Positions 1 to 8,194 of a stretch of 64,000 bases of DNA are shown in pieces (within the stretch, counting starts at the first letter, position 1; each line of letters opens with the position of its first letter). Position numbers and translations under genes: made by a program. The notes beneath the pieces were generated by a model that was not told the origin of the DNA, did no database searches, and was given only the letters and a program-made list of their open reading frames with translations. This DNA comes from G965213525 sp965213525 (GTDB taxonomy: Bacteria > Actinomycetota > Acidimicrobiia > Acidimicrobiales > Poriferisodalaceae): contig OZ243889.1 in assembly GCA_965213525.1 (NCBI GenBank), forward strand, positions 2,542,001 to 2,606,000, read 5' to 3'.

Positions 1-2
1 CC

Positions 3-614
3 TTCTGCGCCGGTGCTGACCTGACCGCCATCGCCGACGGGCGGGGCAACCGGGTCGGCGACGAGGGCGCCGATGCGATCGTGGGGACCCTCGGCCCCAT
101 GGGCCCGACGCGCCTCGTGCTCGACAAGCCCGTCATCGCTGCGGTCGAGGGGTTCGCCGTGGCCGGCGGCCTCGAGCTCGCCGTGTGGTGCGACCTGCGG
201 GTGGCGGCCGCTGACGCCACCTTCGGGGTGCTCTGCCGTCGGTGGGGCGTGCCACTGGTCGACGGGGGGACGATCCGCCTGCCCCGCCTGATCGGTGAGT
301 CCCGCGCCGTTGACCTGATCCTCACCGGACGCGCGGTGGGGGCTGTGGAGGCCGAGGCGATCGGCCTGGTCAACCGGGTCACAGATCACGGCGCTGCGCT
401 TCCCGCTGCCATCGAGCTCGCCGACGCCATCGCCGCGTTCCCCCAGCGATGCGTGCGCAGCGACCTGACCTCGGTGCGCACGGGGGCCGGCGCCAGCCTG
501 GGTGAGGCGCTCGCCGCCGAGGCCCACATCGGGCTGTCCACGATCCGTTCGGGGGAGACCCACGCCGGCGCCACCCGCTTCGCCGAGGGCGCAGGCCGCC
601 ACGGCGCCTTCTGA
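3..614 (+). CDS. Enoyl-CoA hydratase/isomerase (crotonase) family, 5' partial
   Basis: The frame is open from the window edge, so only about the last 203 residues are present. Crotonases hydrate or isomerise acyl-CoA thioesters in the cytoplasm. The start reads FCAGADL, the usual CoA/oxyanion-hole strand, followed by KPVIAAVEGFAVAGGLELA, the family signature with an oxyanion glycine and the glutamate of the GLELA segment (one of the two catalytic acids in classical hydratases). The second catalytic acid, expected in the FG-x-PE region, is not obvious: the text there is FGVLCRRWGVP, so the exact reaction is uncertain. The C-terminal helices look complete. The next gene begins 117 nt downstream on the same strand. 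Confidence 0.85.
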   Translation, partial: FCAGADLTAIADGRGNRVGDEGADAIVGTLGPMGPTRLVLDKPVIAAVEGFAVAGGLELAVWCDLRVAAADATFGVLCRRWGVPLVDGGTIRLPRLIGESRAVDLILTGRAVGAVEAEAIGLVNRVTDHGAALPAAIELADAIAAFPQRCVRSDLTSVRTGAGASLGEALAAEAHIGLSTIRSGETHAGATRFAEGAGRHGAF

Positions 615-731
615 TGCTTGCACCCGCCCGGTGTCTGTGAACCCCGCCGGCCCCGTGCTCCTGCGTCGATGAGCGACCTCGCGCGTCTCGGCTCCGAGGT
701 GACCTCGTCCCCGAGCGGCAAGACTGGACCC

Positions 732-1334
732 ATGGACGACGCCGCGACCGCCCCCACCCGAACGCCGACACCCGCCGAGGCGGCCTGCCCGATCCCCCAG
801 CCGCTGCTGCCCCCGGCCGAGCTGACCCCTGAGCTCACCGAGATGGTGGCCAAGGGCGTCGACGAGCGCTGGGTGCGCCAGCTCGGCCACGCCCCCGAGA
901 TCCTCGTGGCCTGGACCAAGGCCTACTGGCCGTTCCTGTTCGGTGGGCGCATCGAGTCCCGCACCAAGGAGGTCGCCCGCCTCCGCATCGCCCAGCTGAA
1001 CGGCTGCCACTACTGACTGCACGGCCGCTTCGCCGACCGGTCCGGTCGGCCCCTGGTCACCGACGAGCTCGCCCACGCCGCCCAGACCGGCGAGGTCGAT
1101 GGCACGGAGTTCTCCGAGCGTGAGCGGCTCGCGGTCCGCTACGCCGAGCGGATGCACGAACACGCCGACACCCTCAGCGACGAGCTGCTGGCCGAGGTGC
1201 GCGCTGCGTTCGATGACGGCGAGTTCATCGAGCTCGGCTACGTCGTCGCCCAGTTCATCTCGATGGGCCAGTTCGTCCGGCTGCTCGGTGTGCCCAACCC
1301 CGACGTCATCAGCAGCGACGCCACCCCTGGCTAG
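732..1334 (+). CDS. CMD/AhpD-family protein with in-frame TGA, probable selenoprotein
   Basis: A single 200-codon frame from ATG 732 is interrupted only by TGA at 1014-1016 (codon 95). The text before it is EVARLRIAQLNGCHY and after it LHGRFADRSG, then FSERERLAVRYAERM and a normal C-terminus ending LLGVPNPD. This matches the carboxymuconolactone decarboxylase/AhpD fold on both sides of the TGA. The TGA falls on the second cysteine of the family redox motif CxxC, giving C92-H-Y-U95. A hairpin fitting the bacterial SECIS rules starts at the TGA. AhpD-type proteins reduce peroxides or act as thiol oxidoreductases; the substrate here is unknown. Family length (about 190-200) fits full readthrough. 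The alternative is a pseudogene with a Cys-to-stop change, but the hairpin argues against it. No clear ribosome site precedes the ATG. Confidence 0.8.
1014..1059 (+). promoter_or_regulatory. Candidate bacterial SECIS element
   Basis: Directly downstream of the in-frame TGA there is a perfect 7-bp stem, GCCGACC (1032-1038) with GGTCGGC (1044-1050), closing a 5-nt loop GGTCC. The loop begins 22 nt after the TGA and has G in its first two positions, as known bacterial SECIS elements require; it resembles the GGUC loop of E. coli fdhF. TGAC at 1014-1017 can also pair with GTCA at 1056-1059, placing the recoded codon at the base of the hairpin. This would recruit SelB with Sec-tRNA. Confidence 0.75.
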
Positions 1335-1820
1335 CTAGCGACCGGTCACGCGGGCGGCGACGCCGGTGCCGGCGCCGAGGTCCCGCAGGGCGCTGGTCGC
1401 CGGGAAGAGGTGACGGGTCAAGAGGTCGCCGATCTCTGATCCCGTGAGCTCGAAGATGTCGCGCTCGTCGTGGGCGGCGACGCCGTCGACCGGGGACGAG
1501 CCGTCGTCGAGTCCACCGGCGTGGGCCATCGTCCACCGCGCGAACCGTCGGTGTTCGATCGGCTCGAAGCTCAACAGGTCGACACACGAGTGGCGGTCGT
1601 CGCACTGGATGCGCTCGAACACGGCCTCGATCGCCTCATGGGTGCCCTCGAGGACCTGGGCGAAGCACCCCCTGTGGAACATGAGGGCCCCCGTGACACC
1701 GACCGCGGCGTTGTTGCGTCGAGAGGTCCGGAGGATCTGGGCGACGTGGCCGTCGATCTCGGTCGGCGTGCCGATCAACTCGTTGCGGCTGATGTAGACG
1801 ATGCAGTGCAACGGGCTCAT
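1335..1820 (-). CDS. BLUF-domain blue-light sensor protein
   Basis: 161 residues. The N-terminal 100 residues form a BLUF domain, a flavin (FAD) photoreceptor that rearranges its hydrogen bonding on blue light. Key residues are visible: Tyr9 in the first strand (IVYIS), Asn36/37 in TSRRNNAAVGVTG, and Gln55 in FAQVLEG, together the Tyr-Asn-Gln set that contacts the flavin. Asp-Arg-His at IQCDDRHSC and the RFARWTM segment follow, as in other short BLUF proteins. The remaining 50 residues have no recognised domain. The ATG overlaps the stop of the upstream GGDEF-EAL gene by 4 nt, so the two are translationally coupled and probably work together. The selenoprotein candidate ends at the adjacent base on the other strand. 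Confidence 0.88.
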   Translation of the reverse strand: MSPLHCIVYISRNELIGTPTEIDGHVAQILRTSRRNNAAVGVTGALMFHRGCFAQVLEGTHEAIEAVFERIQCDDRHSCVDLLSFEPIEHRRFARWTMAHAGGLDDGSSPVDGVAAHDERDIFELTGSEIGDLLTRHLFPATSALRDLGAGTGVAARVTGR

Positions 1821-3532
1821 GGTGCGGTCCTCCGTCGGTCGTCGATGGTGGCTTGGGGTCCAGGCGCCGACGGGGTTCGCTGGGTGGGCAGCGGCCGGCG
1901 CAGGAACGGCTCGATGTCTCCACAGGACATCGGCTTGGCGAAGAAGTAGCCCTGCACCTCCGAGCAGCCCTGCTCGACGAGCTCTCGGTAGTGCTCGTCG
2001 GTCTCGACGCCCTCGGCGACGGTGGTCATGCCGAGGCTGGAGCCGAGCGTGACGATCGATCTGACCAGCGCCTCTGAGCGATCGGTCTTCTCTCCCCGGA
2101 TGAACGACTGGTCGATCTTGATCGTCGAGAACGGGAAGCTGTTGAGGTAGCTGAGCGAGGAGTACCCGGTCCCGAAGTCGTCCAGCGCGACGCGCACGCC
2201 CAGGTCGCGCAGCTCCCAGAGGCTGGCTGCGGTGCCGGCGGTCTGCTCGAGCAGCACCGACTCGGTGATCTCCAGCTCGAGCCGCTCAGGGGAGAGCCCG
2301 CTTTGAGCCAGGACGTCAGCGACCATGCCCACGAAGGTGTCACGGCTGAACTGGACCGCCGACACGTTCACGGCGACGACGAGGCCGTCGGGCCAGCGCC
2401 TCGCCTCGTCACATGCGGTCTGCAGCACCCACTCGCCGATGCGGTGGATCTCACCGGTCTCTTCAGCGAGCGGGATGAACTCAGATGGGGGGACGTGGCC
2501 GAGCGCCGGGTTGTACCACCGCAGCAGCGCCTCGAAGCCAGACACCCGGTGCTCGGTGACGGCGACCTGAGGCTGGTAGACCACCGACAGCTCACCGAGG
2601 CCGAGCGCCCGTCGCAGGCGCAACTCGCGCTCGCGCCGCTGATCGGCACGCACCTGCAGGGACGAGTCGAACATCTGCACGCACCCGCGTCCGGCTGACT
2701 TGGCGGCATGCAACGCAAGATCGGCATGGCGCAGCAGCGCGTCGATGGGACTGGTGTCGTCGAGGTGCGCGACGCCGACGCTCGCACCGGTGTTGACCTG
2801 TTGGCCCTCGATGAGGAACGGGCGGCCGACGAACTCCACGATGCGCTGGGCGACCTTGTCGGCGGACCCGGCCTCGTCGGGGGTGTGGACCACGAGGAAC
2901 TCATCGCCACCGATCCGACAGACCCGATCATCGTTCTTGCGGACGGCGGCACCGATGCGATCGGCGACCAGCGTCAACAGCTTGTCGCCGGCTGGGTGTC
3001 CGAGGGAGTCGTTGACGGCCTTGAAGCGGTCCAGGTCGATCATCAACAGGGCGATCGGTTCCCCAGCGGGCCAACCCTCGAGGATCTGGTTCAGCATGCG
3101 CCGGTTCCCGAGACCGGTGAGCTCGTCGCGCGACGCCAGGTCGAGGGTCCACGGATCAGATGCGCCCGCCGGCCCGCCCCCAGAGCCTGCGACCAGCACG
3201 AGACGCCGGTCATCACCACCTTCGGCGACGTAGACCTCGAGGTGCTCCCCGGCTGAGCCGAACGACGTCGGGCCGTCCGAGGCCAGGGCCGCGGCGCACC
3301 GGGCAGCGACGTCACCGTCGAAGCCGGCGTCGACCTGCGACGCCGCGACCACCTCGACCAGCGACGAGCCCACCGACGAGCCGGCACCACACCCCACCAG
3401 GGCATCGAACGCCCCGTTCGCGTCGCGCACGACCCCGTCCAGGTCGACGTGGGCGACGCCCAGCGCCCCCGGAGGGAACCGGCGACGAGGGGCAGACCCG
3501 GGCGGGGCAGGTGCGAGCGGAGCGGGCAGCAC
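1817..3532 (-). CDS. PAS-GGDEF-EAL cyclic di-GMP protein
   Basis: 571 residues with no membrane segment. Residues 22-120 look PAS-like (GVAHVDLDGVVRDANGAF). A GGDEF domain follows (about 130-290) with an intact GGDEF motif at 208-212, so it may make c-di-GMP; the upstream inhibitory site is imperfect (Lys where Arg is expected in RxxD). An EAL domain (about 310-555) keeps the phosphodiesterase residues: EALLRW near 334, NVSAVQF, ELEITES, DDFGTGYSS, IKID, AEGVET and VQGYFFAKP, so c-di-GMP hydrolysis is likely. The stop overlaps the BLUF gene start, which suggests blue light controls this enzyme in trans. Which activity dominates cannot be told from sequence. The start used is GTG 3532. Confidence 0.9.
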   Translation of the reverse strand: MLPAPLAPAPPGSAPRRRFPPGALGVAHVDLDGVVRDANGAFDALVGCGAGSSVGSSLVEVVAASQVDAGFDGDVAARCAAALASDGPTSFGSAGEHLEVYVAEGGDDRRLVLVAGSGGGPAGASDPWTLDLASRDELTGLGNRRMLNQILEGWPAGEPIALLMIDLDRFKAVNDSLGHPAGDKLLTLVADRIGAAVRKNDDRVCRIGGDEFLVVHTPDEAGSADKVAQRIVEFVGRPFLIEGQQVNTGASVGVAHLDDTSPIDALLRHADLALHAAKSAGRGCVQMFDSSLQVRADQRRERELRLRRALGLGELSVVYQPQVAVTEHRVSGFEALLRWYNPALGHVPPSEFIPLAEETGEIHRIGEWVLQTACDEARRWPDGLVVAVNVSAVQFSRDTFVGMVADVLAQSGLSPERLELEITESVLLEQTAGTAASLWELRDLGVRVALDDFGTGYSSLSYLNSFPFSTIKIDQSFIRGEKTDRSEALVRSIVTLGSSLGMTTVAEGVETDEHYRELVEQGCSEVQGYFFAKPMSCGDIEPFLRRPLPTQRTPSAPGPQATIDDRRRTAP

Positions 3533-3624
3533 CCAGACCCATCGGACGACTCAGCTCCGGCGTGAGGAAGGCCTCCGTCGTCCCGAGATGAGCGGTCTGG
3601 TGCGACCCGTGCCAGCCCGAGCGG

Positions 3625-4680
3625 TCACACCGAGCCGTAGTGGCGGGCGACAGCGTCGGGGTAGCTGCGCTCGAAGTAGTTCCAGAGCTGCTCGCCGTAG
3701 GTGAGCGGGCGGTGCGCACTCGCCATGTCACCCACCCCCACCGCCGTCTCGTCCCGGCGGGCCATGAACCCCGCCCCGGAATGTCGCGGGCTGGCCGCCA
3801 CCGCCGCGGCCCGTGCCGGATCGAGCTCGACGGGCTCCAGGGTGGCATCGAGTGACGCCCCGTGGAAGTACCCCGCTGAGGTCCGCTCGCCGACCGAGAT
3901 CACCCGATGCGGGGTGGCCACCAAGTAGTTCGCCGTCATGGCTTGGAGGACCTCGCCGAGGTTCACGACGAAGGATCCCTTTACGGCCGCCACGTCGACC
4001 CAGGCGCCGTCGGGGTCCTGCACCTGCAGCCCGGGGGCCGGGCCGGGGGCCAAGACGGTGAGGAAGCCCGCATCGTGGTGGGCGTTGACGCCGGCACCGC
4101 CGCCGGGGGTCGGGGGGTAGTGGATGAACTTGGCCAGCGACATCGGCTGGTCACCGAGACGACGCCGAAGGGCGTCGGAGGCGAGCCCGAGCCCGATCGA
4201 CAGCGCGTCGAGGAGGCGGTCGGCCAGGGCGCCCAGCTCGGCGAACCAGCGTCGGGTGACCCGGCGGTGACCGGCCAGCACGTCCTCGGGCATCCACTGG
4301 TTCGGCCCGAGCAGCCGAAGGTGGGGCGGATCGACGTCGATCGGGTGGGCCGGCCACTCGGTCCAGGTGTCGATCTGCTCGCGCACGTCGACCCGGCCGT
4401 TGGTGAGCTCGGCACCGACGGGTTCCCACCCCCGGAAGTGACGGGACCGGCGCTTGTCGATGCGAGCCTTGTCGGCCTCGTCGAGGGCGAAGAAGGCGTC
4501 CATCAGATCGAACACGTCATCGACGACGCTCGGGTCGATGCCGTGGCCGCTCACCAGGACGAAGCCGACCTCGTGGCAGATCCGGGTGAGGTCCTCGGCC
4601 CGCCGCCGGGCGTCGGGGCCCCCGGTGACGAGCGGGGCGACGTCGAGGACGGGGATCTCGGTGAACGTCGCGCTCGCCAC
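3625..4680 (-). CDS. 2-oxoglutarate/Fe(II) oxygenase, isopenicillin-N-synthase-like
   Basis: 351 residues. The N-terminal half (EIPVLDVAPL, GFVLVSGHGI) is the DIOX_N region; the C-terminal half is the 2OG-Fe(II) jelly roll. Iron ligands are visible as H-H-D in NAHHDAGFLTVL (the HxD pair) and the distal His in ATPHRVIS; the 2-oxoglutarate carboxylate anchor is probably RTS in GERTSAGYF. The family hydroxylates or desaturates small molecules, and the substrate here is unknown. The start is GTG 4680, chosen because a TAGCGT -10 element lies 7 nt upstream and the longer frame would run into the next gene. It lies between the GGDEF-EAL gene and a lactone oxidase on the same strand. Confidence 0.85.
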   Translation of the reverse strand: MASATFTEIPVLDVAPLVTGGPDARRRAEDLTRICHEVGFVLVSGHGIDPSVVDDVFDLMDAFFALDEADKARIDKRRSRHFRGWEPVGAELTNGRVDVREQIDTWTEWPAHPIDVDPPHLRLLGPNQWMPEDVLAGHRRVTRRWFAELGALADRLLDALSIGLGLASDALRRRLGDQPMSLAKFIHYPPTPGGGAGVNAHHDAGFLTVLAPGPAPGLQVQDPDGAWVDVAAVKGSFVVNLGEVLQAMTANYLVATPHRVISVGERTSAGYFHGASLDATLEPVELDPARAAAVAASPRHSGAGFMARRDETAVGVGDMASAHRPLTYGEQLWNYFERSYPDAVARHYGSV

Positions 4681-4687
4681 CGCGGCG

Positions 4688-4693
4688 ACGCTA
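4688..4693 (-). promoter_or_regulatory. -10 element, leaderless start of the 2OG oxygenase gene
   Basis: TAGCGT on the minus strand, 7 nt before GTG 4680, leaving no room for a ribosome site. It fits the actinobacterial TANNNT -10 and the same arrangement seen at ten other starts here. Confidence 0.6.
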
Positions 4694-4730
4694 TCCGCCT
4701 GCGCCTGGGCTCGACAGGGGTCGCCGCCGC

Positions 4731-6041
4731 TCAGCCGATCGGACCGAGGACCCGGTCGAGGTGATCGTTGCGGAACGTGCCCTGAGGGTCGAGCTCGGCG
4801 CGCACCGCGGCGAAGCTGTCCCACCGGGGGTAGCGCTCGCGCAGCGTCTCGTGGGTCTGGTGGTGCAGCTTGCCCCAGTGGGGACGCCCGCCGGCGGCGA
4901 TCATGATCGCCTCGACCCCCCGGAACCAGTCGCCGTGGGGGATGCCCCGGTACTCGTGCACGGCGATCCACCCCGTGTCACGACCCTGCGCGGTCGACAG
5001 GGCGATGTCATCGGCCGCCGAGGCGCGCACCTCGACGGGGAACAGGGGGGGTCGGTCCAGCGTCGAGGCGAACGAGCGCACCTGGGCCAGGGCGTCGGGG
5101 ACAGCGTCCACGGCCAGGGCGTACTCCATCTCGACGAAGCGGACCCGGCGGGGGCTGGCGAACACCCGGTCGCTGCGATCGATGACCTGGCGGCTGCTCG
5201 TCGCCTTGGCGAACGCTGACGCGATGCGGTCGCGCTGGCCGGGGAAGCGCCGCAGCGCCCGCATCGAGAGATCGAGGGCGACGTTCTCGCCGAGCTCCTT
5301 GTCGACGAGGTGGCGCCACCTCGACGGGGGCTGGGCGGCCTCGTCGGTGCGGTGGTTGCGCTTGACGAGGCAGCCCCCGCCGCCGGGCACGAAGAACAGC
5401 TCGGCGTGGGGGGCGCTGGCGAGGAAGCCCGCCCAGTCGTCCATGACGGCGTCGAGCCCGGTGACCCGCTCGTCGGCGCGCAGCACGAACGCCGGCACGC
5501 AGCGCAGTCGGATGCGGGTGATCACCCCGAGGGCCCCGAGGCCGACCCGCCCCACCGAGAACACCTCGGGGTGGGAGTCGGGGTCGCACCACCGCACCTC
5601 GCCGGTGCCGGTGACGAGCTCGAAGCCGACGATGTTGGTCGACAGGTTGGGGAGGCGGGCGCCGGTGCCGTGGGTGGCGGTGGCGGTGGCCCCGGCCAGC
5701 GTCTGGACGTCGATGTCGCCGAGGTTGGGCAGTGCCAGGTCGAGCTCGGACAGGCGGTCGTTGAGGTCCCTGAGACGGATCCCGGCTCCGACGGTGACCT
5801 CACAGGTCTCGAGGTTCACGTCGGTGAGCCCGTCGAGGCGCCCCAGGTCGGTCAGCACGCCGTCGGTGCAGGCGATGGCGGTGAACGAGTGGCCGGCCCC
5901 GACCACCTTGACCCGCCCGCCCCGACGGGCCGCCCCCGTGACGATCTCTGACACCTCCTCGGTCGAGCTCGGTGCGCAGATGGCCATGGGCAGGCACCTC
6001 TGGTTGCCCGCCCAGTTGGTGAACGTCGGAGGTCGTCGCAC
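4731..6041 (-). CDS. Sugar-1,4-lactone oxidase (D-arabinono/L-gulono type), FAD-linked
   Basis: 436 residues. N-terminal FAD-binding PCMH domain of the vanillyl-alcohol-oxidase family with VGAGHSF, in which the histidine is the usual site of covalent FAD attachment in aldono-lactone oxidases. The C-terminal ALO domain ends with PHWGKLHH, the HWGK motif typical of these enzymes. They oxidise aldono-1,4-lactones to ascorbate-type products using oxygen or another acceptor. The start GTG 6041 has GAGAGGAG upstream at good spacing and gives the expected N-terminus FTNWAGNQRC; longer starts would overlap the upstream gene. The exact substrate cannot be assigned; xylitol oxidase-like or L-gulonolactone dehydrogenase activity is possible. 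Confidence 0.87.
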   Translation of the reverse strand: MRRPPTFTNWAGNQRCLPMAICAPSSTEEVSEIVTGAARRGGRVKVVGAGHSFTAIACTDGVLTDLGRLDGLTDVNLETCEVTVGAGIRLRDLNDRLSELDLALPNLGDIDVQTLAGATATATHGTGARLPNLSTNIVGFELVTGTGEVRWCDPDSHPEVFSVGRVGLGALGVITRIRLRCVPAFVLRADERVTGLDAVMDDWAGFLASAPHAELFFVPGGGGCLVKRNHRTDEAAQPPSRWRHLVDKELGENVALDLSMRALRRFPGQRDRIASAFAKATSSRQVIDRSDRVFASPRRVRFVEMEYALAVDAVPDALAQVRSFASTLDRPPLFPVEVRASAADDIALSTAQGRDTGWIAVHEYRGIPHGDWFRGVEAIMIAAGGRPHWGKLHHQTHETLRERYPRWDSFAAVRAELDPQGTFRNDHLDRVLGPIG

Positions 6042-6097
6042 AGGGTGCTCCTCTCGGGTGGCGGACGCCGCCGCGGGCCTCGGTGCCGTCGGCCTGC

Positions 6098-7135
6098 CTA
6101 CCAGTGGCGCAGGTCGACGGACCAACGATCGACGACCGTGGTGCCCTCGACGACCCACATCTGCTCGTGACGGGCGACGGTCGGGTCGACGTGGGCGGCG
6201 TGCAGGTGGACGCGGTCACCGACCGTCCAGGCGCCGAGGTCGTCGGGGGCCAGGGTGACGTGCTCGTCCGAGCAGAACAGCACGCGACCGTGCCCGCCGG
6301 CCCAGGACGGGTCGCCGTGATCCATGCCGAGTGCCTTCAACCCGGCGTCGGCGACGATCCACCCCTTCGGGTTCACCGAGATGACGGTGGCCAGCACCGT
6401 GAGGGCGAGCTCGAAGGGCAGGTCCAGCTTGGTGTACTGGGTGTCCATCAGCGTGTAGCTGCCGGCCTGGATCTCGGTGCACCACGTGTTGGCGTCGAAG
6501 GTGCCGGTGCCCCCACCTGACACCACGTCGCCGCCGACGCGGTCAGCCGCCTCGACCAGCATCGCCATGGCCGCCTCGACCCGCTCGGTCCGCTCGCTGC
6601 GATCGGTCACCATCATGAGGTGCCCCTCGTAGCCCATCACGCCACGCACCTGCAGGCCGGCGGCTCGGGCCCGGTCAGCCAGCCGCTCGGCGGTGGCGAC
6701 GTCACAGCCACAGCGGGGCAAGCCGACGTCGACGTCGATCAGGACCGAGCGGACACCGCCGGCGATCGCAGCGTCGAGGATCGCTTCGGAGTCGACCGCC
6801 ACCGTCACCCACGCCTCGACGCCGGGTTCTCGCACCAGTCGCCCGAGGCGGGCCACGTCGAGGCTCTCGTTGGCGAGCAGCAGGTCGTCGCCGAGGCCTG
6901 CTCGGGCCATGCCCTCGATCTCGCGGGGGGTGGCGGCACAGAAGGCCGAGTGCCCGGCGTCAGCGAGGCGCCGGGCCAGGTCGGTGGACTTGAACGCCTT
7001 GACGTGGGGACGCAGGGAGAGCCCGGGCCGGACGGCGTCCATGGCCGCGGTGTTGGCGTCGAGGACCTCGAGATCGACCACCAGCGCCGGGGTGCGGAGA
7101 TCGGCGACGAACGCGGGGTCCTCGGCGTCGGGCAC
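6098..7135 (-). CDS. D-threonine aldolase / D-serine dehydratase family, PLP enzyme
   Basis: 345 residues with the alanine-racemase-type N-terminal PLP barrel: TPALVVDLEVLDAN at the start and RPHVKAFKS, whose lysine holds the cofactor. The C-terminal domain carries the metal site; the visible HVD (in HAAHVDPTVARHEQ) is the His-x-Asp form typical of D-threonine aldolases rather than the His-x-Cys of D-serine dehydratases. Likely reaction: retro-aldol cleavage of a D-beta-hydroxy amino acid to glycine and an aldehyde, with a divalent metal. The GTG start is 8 nt from a TAGGTT -10 element, so it is probably leaderless. It precedes the lactone oxidase on the same strand by 56 nt, a possible operon. 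Confidence 0.85.
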   Translation of the reverse strand: MPDAEDPAFVADLRTPALVVDLEVLDANTAAMDAVRPGLSLRPHVKAFKSTDLARRLADAGHSAFCAATPREIEGMARAGLGDDLLLANESLDVARLGRLVREPGVEAWVTVAVDSEAILDAAIAGGVRSVLIDVDVGLPRCGCDVATAERLADRARAAGLQVRGVMGYEGHLMMVTDRSERTERVEAAMAMLVEAADRVGGDVVSGGGTGTFDANTWCTEIQAGSYTLMDTQYTKLDLPFELALTVLATVISVNPKGWIVADAGLKALGMDHGDPSWAGGHGRVLFCSDEHVTLAPDDLGAWTVGDRVHLHAAHVDPTVARHEQMWVVEGTTVVDRWSVDLRHW

Positions 7136-7143
7136 GGACCGAG

Positions 7144-7149
7144 AACCTA
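7144..7149 (-). promoter_or_regulatory. -10 element, leaderless start of the D-threonine-aldolase-like gene
   Basis: TAGGTT on the minus strand, 8 nt upstream of GTG 7135, fitting TANNNT. Confidence 0.6.
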
Positions 7150-7198
7150 GTGGTGCGTCGCGTTCGTCCGATTGCGGGAGGTCCCTGGCGGCGGGGGG

Positions 7199-7495
7199 TC
7201 AGCTCTCATCGGGCAGGGCTCGGATGACGTCCATGTCGTCGGGCGGCGTGTCGGGCCCGTAGGCCGCGCTGTACAGGCCCGGGTGCTCGCACGCCCCACG
7301 CACCGCGAACAGCACCGACTCGTCCCCGGGGTTGCTCGGCCCCTCGAAGCGGACGGTCTCCTCGATGGTGACCTCACCAGCCGGGGTCTCGGTGTCGCAC
7401 TCGCCACAGCGCAACCGGGCGCCGGGAGCAGCGCGCAGGTCGGCCGTGAAGCCCTGGCCCTGCAGCCGTTCCATCGCCTCGCGCAGCGTCTCCAC
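7199..7495 (-). CDS. Conserved small protein of unknown function
   Basis: 98 residues from GTG 7495; a longer frame to 7558 exists but its extra text is Arg-rich and unlikely. The text begins VETLREAMERLQGQGF, an amphipathic helix, then a single CGEC pair that could bind metal or be redox-active, and an acidic end (PPDDMDVIRALPDES). No known family was recognised with certainty. It lies 3' of mrpG, 65 nt from the mrpG stop on the same strand, so it may be the last gene of the antiporter transcript. Confidence 0.55.
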   Translation of the reverse strand: METLREAMERLQGQGFTADLRAAPGARLRCGECDTETPAGEVTIEETVRFEGPSNPGDESVLFAVRGACEHPGLYSAAYGPDTPPDDMDVIRALPDES

Positions 7496-7560
7496 GACGC
7501 TCGACGTTCCCCGTGCACCCCGTCTCGAAACCCCCCGTCGCGTCGACGGGTGGCGCACCC

Positions 7561-7896
7561 TCAGGATCGGCCGGTCTCGGCGTCTCGTTCGGCGGGCGCC
7601 AGCTCGTCGACGGCGAGGTGGTCCCCCGGGGTGGTGCGGTGCACGGCCCGGAACAGCAGGTGCACGCCGACCGGCAGCGTCAGCACCATGGCCACCGCAG
7701 CCACGCCGAGCTCGGCTCCCGCTGACAGCCCCAGCTCGACGGTCGCTCCGGCGGCGACCAACAAGAAGGCGACGGGGCTGGCCTTGCCGGCGGCGTGGAA
7801 GCGGGCGTAGGGGGTTTCGAAGCGCAACAGCCCGATGCCGGCCAGCACGGCGATGGCCGCACCGGCCAAGATCAACACGGCGGCGACGGGGTTCAC
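7561..7896 (-). CDS. mrpG: Na+/H+ antiporter subunit G
   Basis: 111 residues with three predicted membrane helices. The text AGIGLLRFETPYARFHAAGKA matches the MnhG/PhaG family, whose small subunits pack against the antiporter modules of the Mrp complex in the plasma membrane. The start is GTG 7896, one base after the mrpF stop. As the last gene of the seven-gene set it completes the complex. The C-terminus (HRTTPGDHLAVDELAP) is cytoplasmic and charged. Confidence 0.9.
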   Translation of the reverse strand: MNPVAAVLILAGAAIAVLAGIGLLRFETPYARFHAAGKASPVAFLLVAAGATVELGLSAGAELGVAAVAMVLTLPVGVHLLFRAVHRTTPGDHLAVDELAPAERDAETGRS

Positions 7897-7897
7897 G

Positions 7898-8194
7898 TCA
7901 GGGCTCCTCGTGTCCGGTGCCGCCGGGTGCGCCGGCGTCGTGCAACGCCTCGTGCTCGATGAAGCGGCTGGCTGCCACCGTGGCGGTGAAGCCGATGATG
8001 GCGATGACGACGAGCACGACCAGGCTCGAGTCGTCGCCCCCGCCGGCGGCGTGGGTGGCCAGGGCGCACATCAACGAGATGAGGGCGACGTCCAGGGCGA
8101 CGATCCGGTCGGCCAGCGACGGACCCCGCAGCAGGCGGACCGCAGCGGCGACCCCGGTGACGACGAAGGCGCCGATGGCCACGGCGGCGATCAC
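7898..8194 (-). CDS. mrpF: Na+/H+ antiporter subunit F
   Basis: 98 residues, three membrane helices, MnhF/PhaF family: RLLRGPSLADRIVALDV is the conserved segment with the Asp-Arg pair. GTG 8194 overlaps the mrpE stop by 4 nt (GTGA), giving translational coupling. It is a small structural subunit of the Mrp complex that exports Na+ in exchange for protons. The charged C-terminal tail HEALHDAGAPGG is longer than usual. Confidence 0.88.
   Translation of the reverse strand: MIAAVAIGAFVVTGVAAAVRLLRGPSLADRIVALDVALISLMCALATHAAGGGDDSSLVVLVVIAIIGFTATVAASRFIEHEALHDAGAPGGTGHEEP

Noticed and set aside
618..731. Extending the selenoprotein frame upstream to 618
   Set aside because: The text there (HPPGVCEPRRPRAP) is unlike the family, and ATG 732 gives the normal length.
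1335..1605. Short plus- and minus-strand frames inside the BLUF and 2OG genes
   Set aside because: They are alternative-frame readings of GC-rich coding DNA with Arg/Pro-rich text and no family signal.
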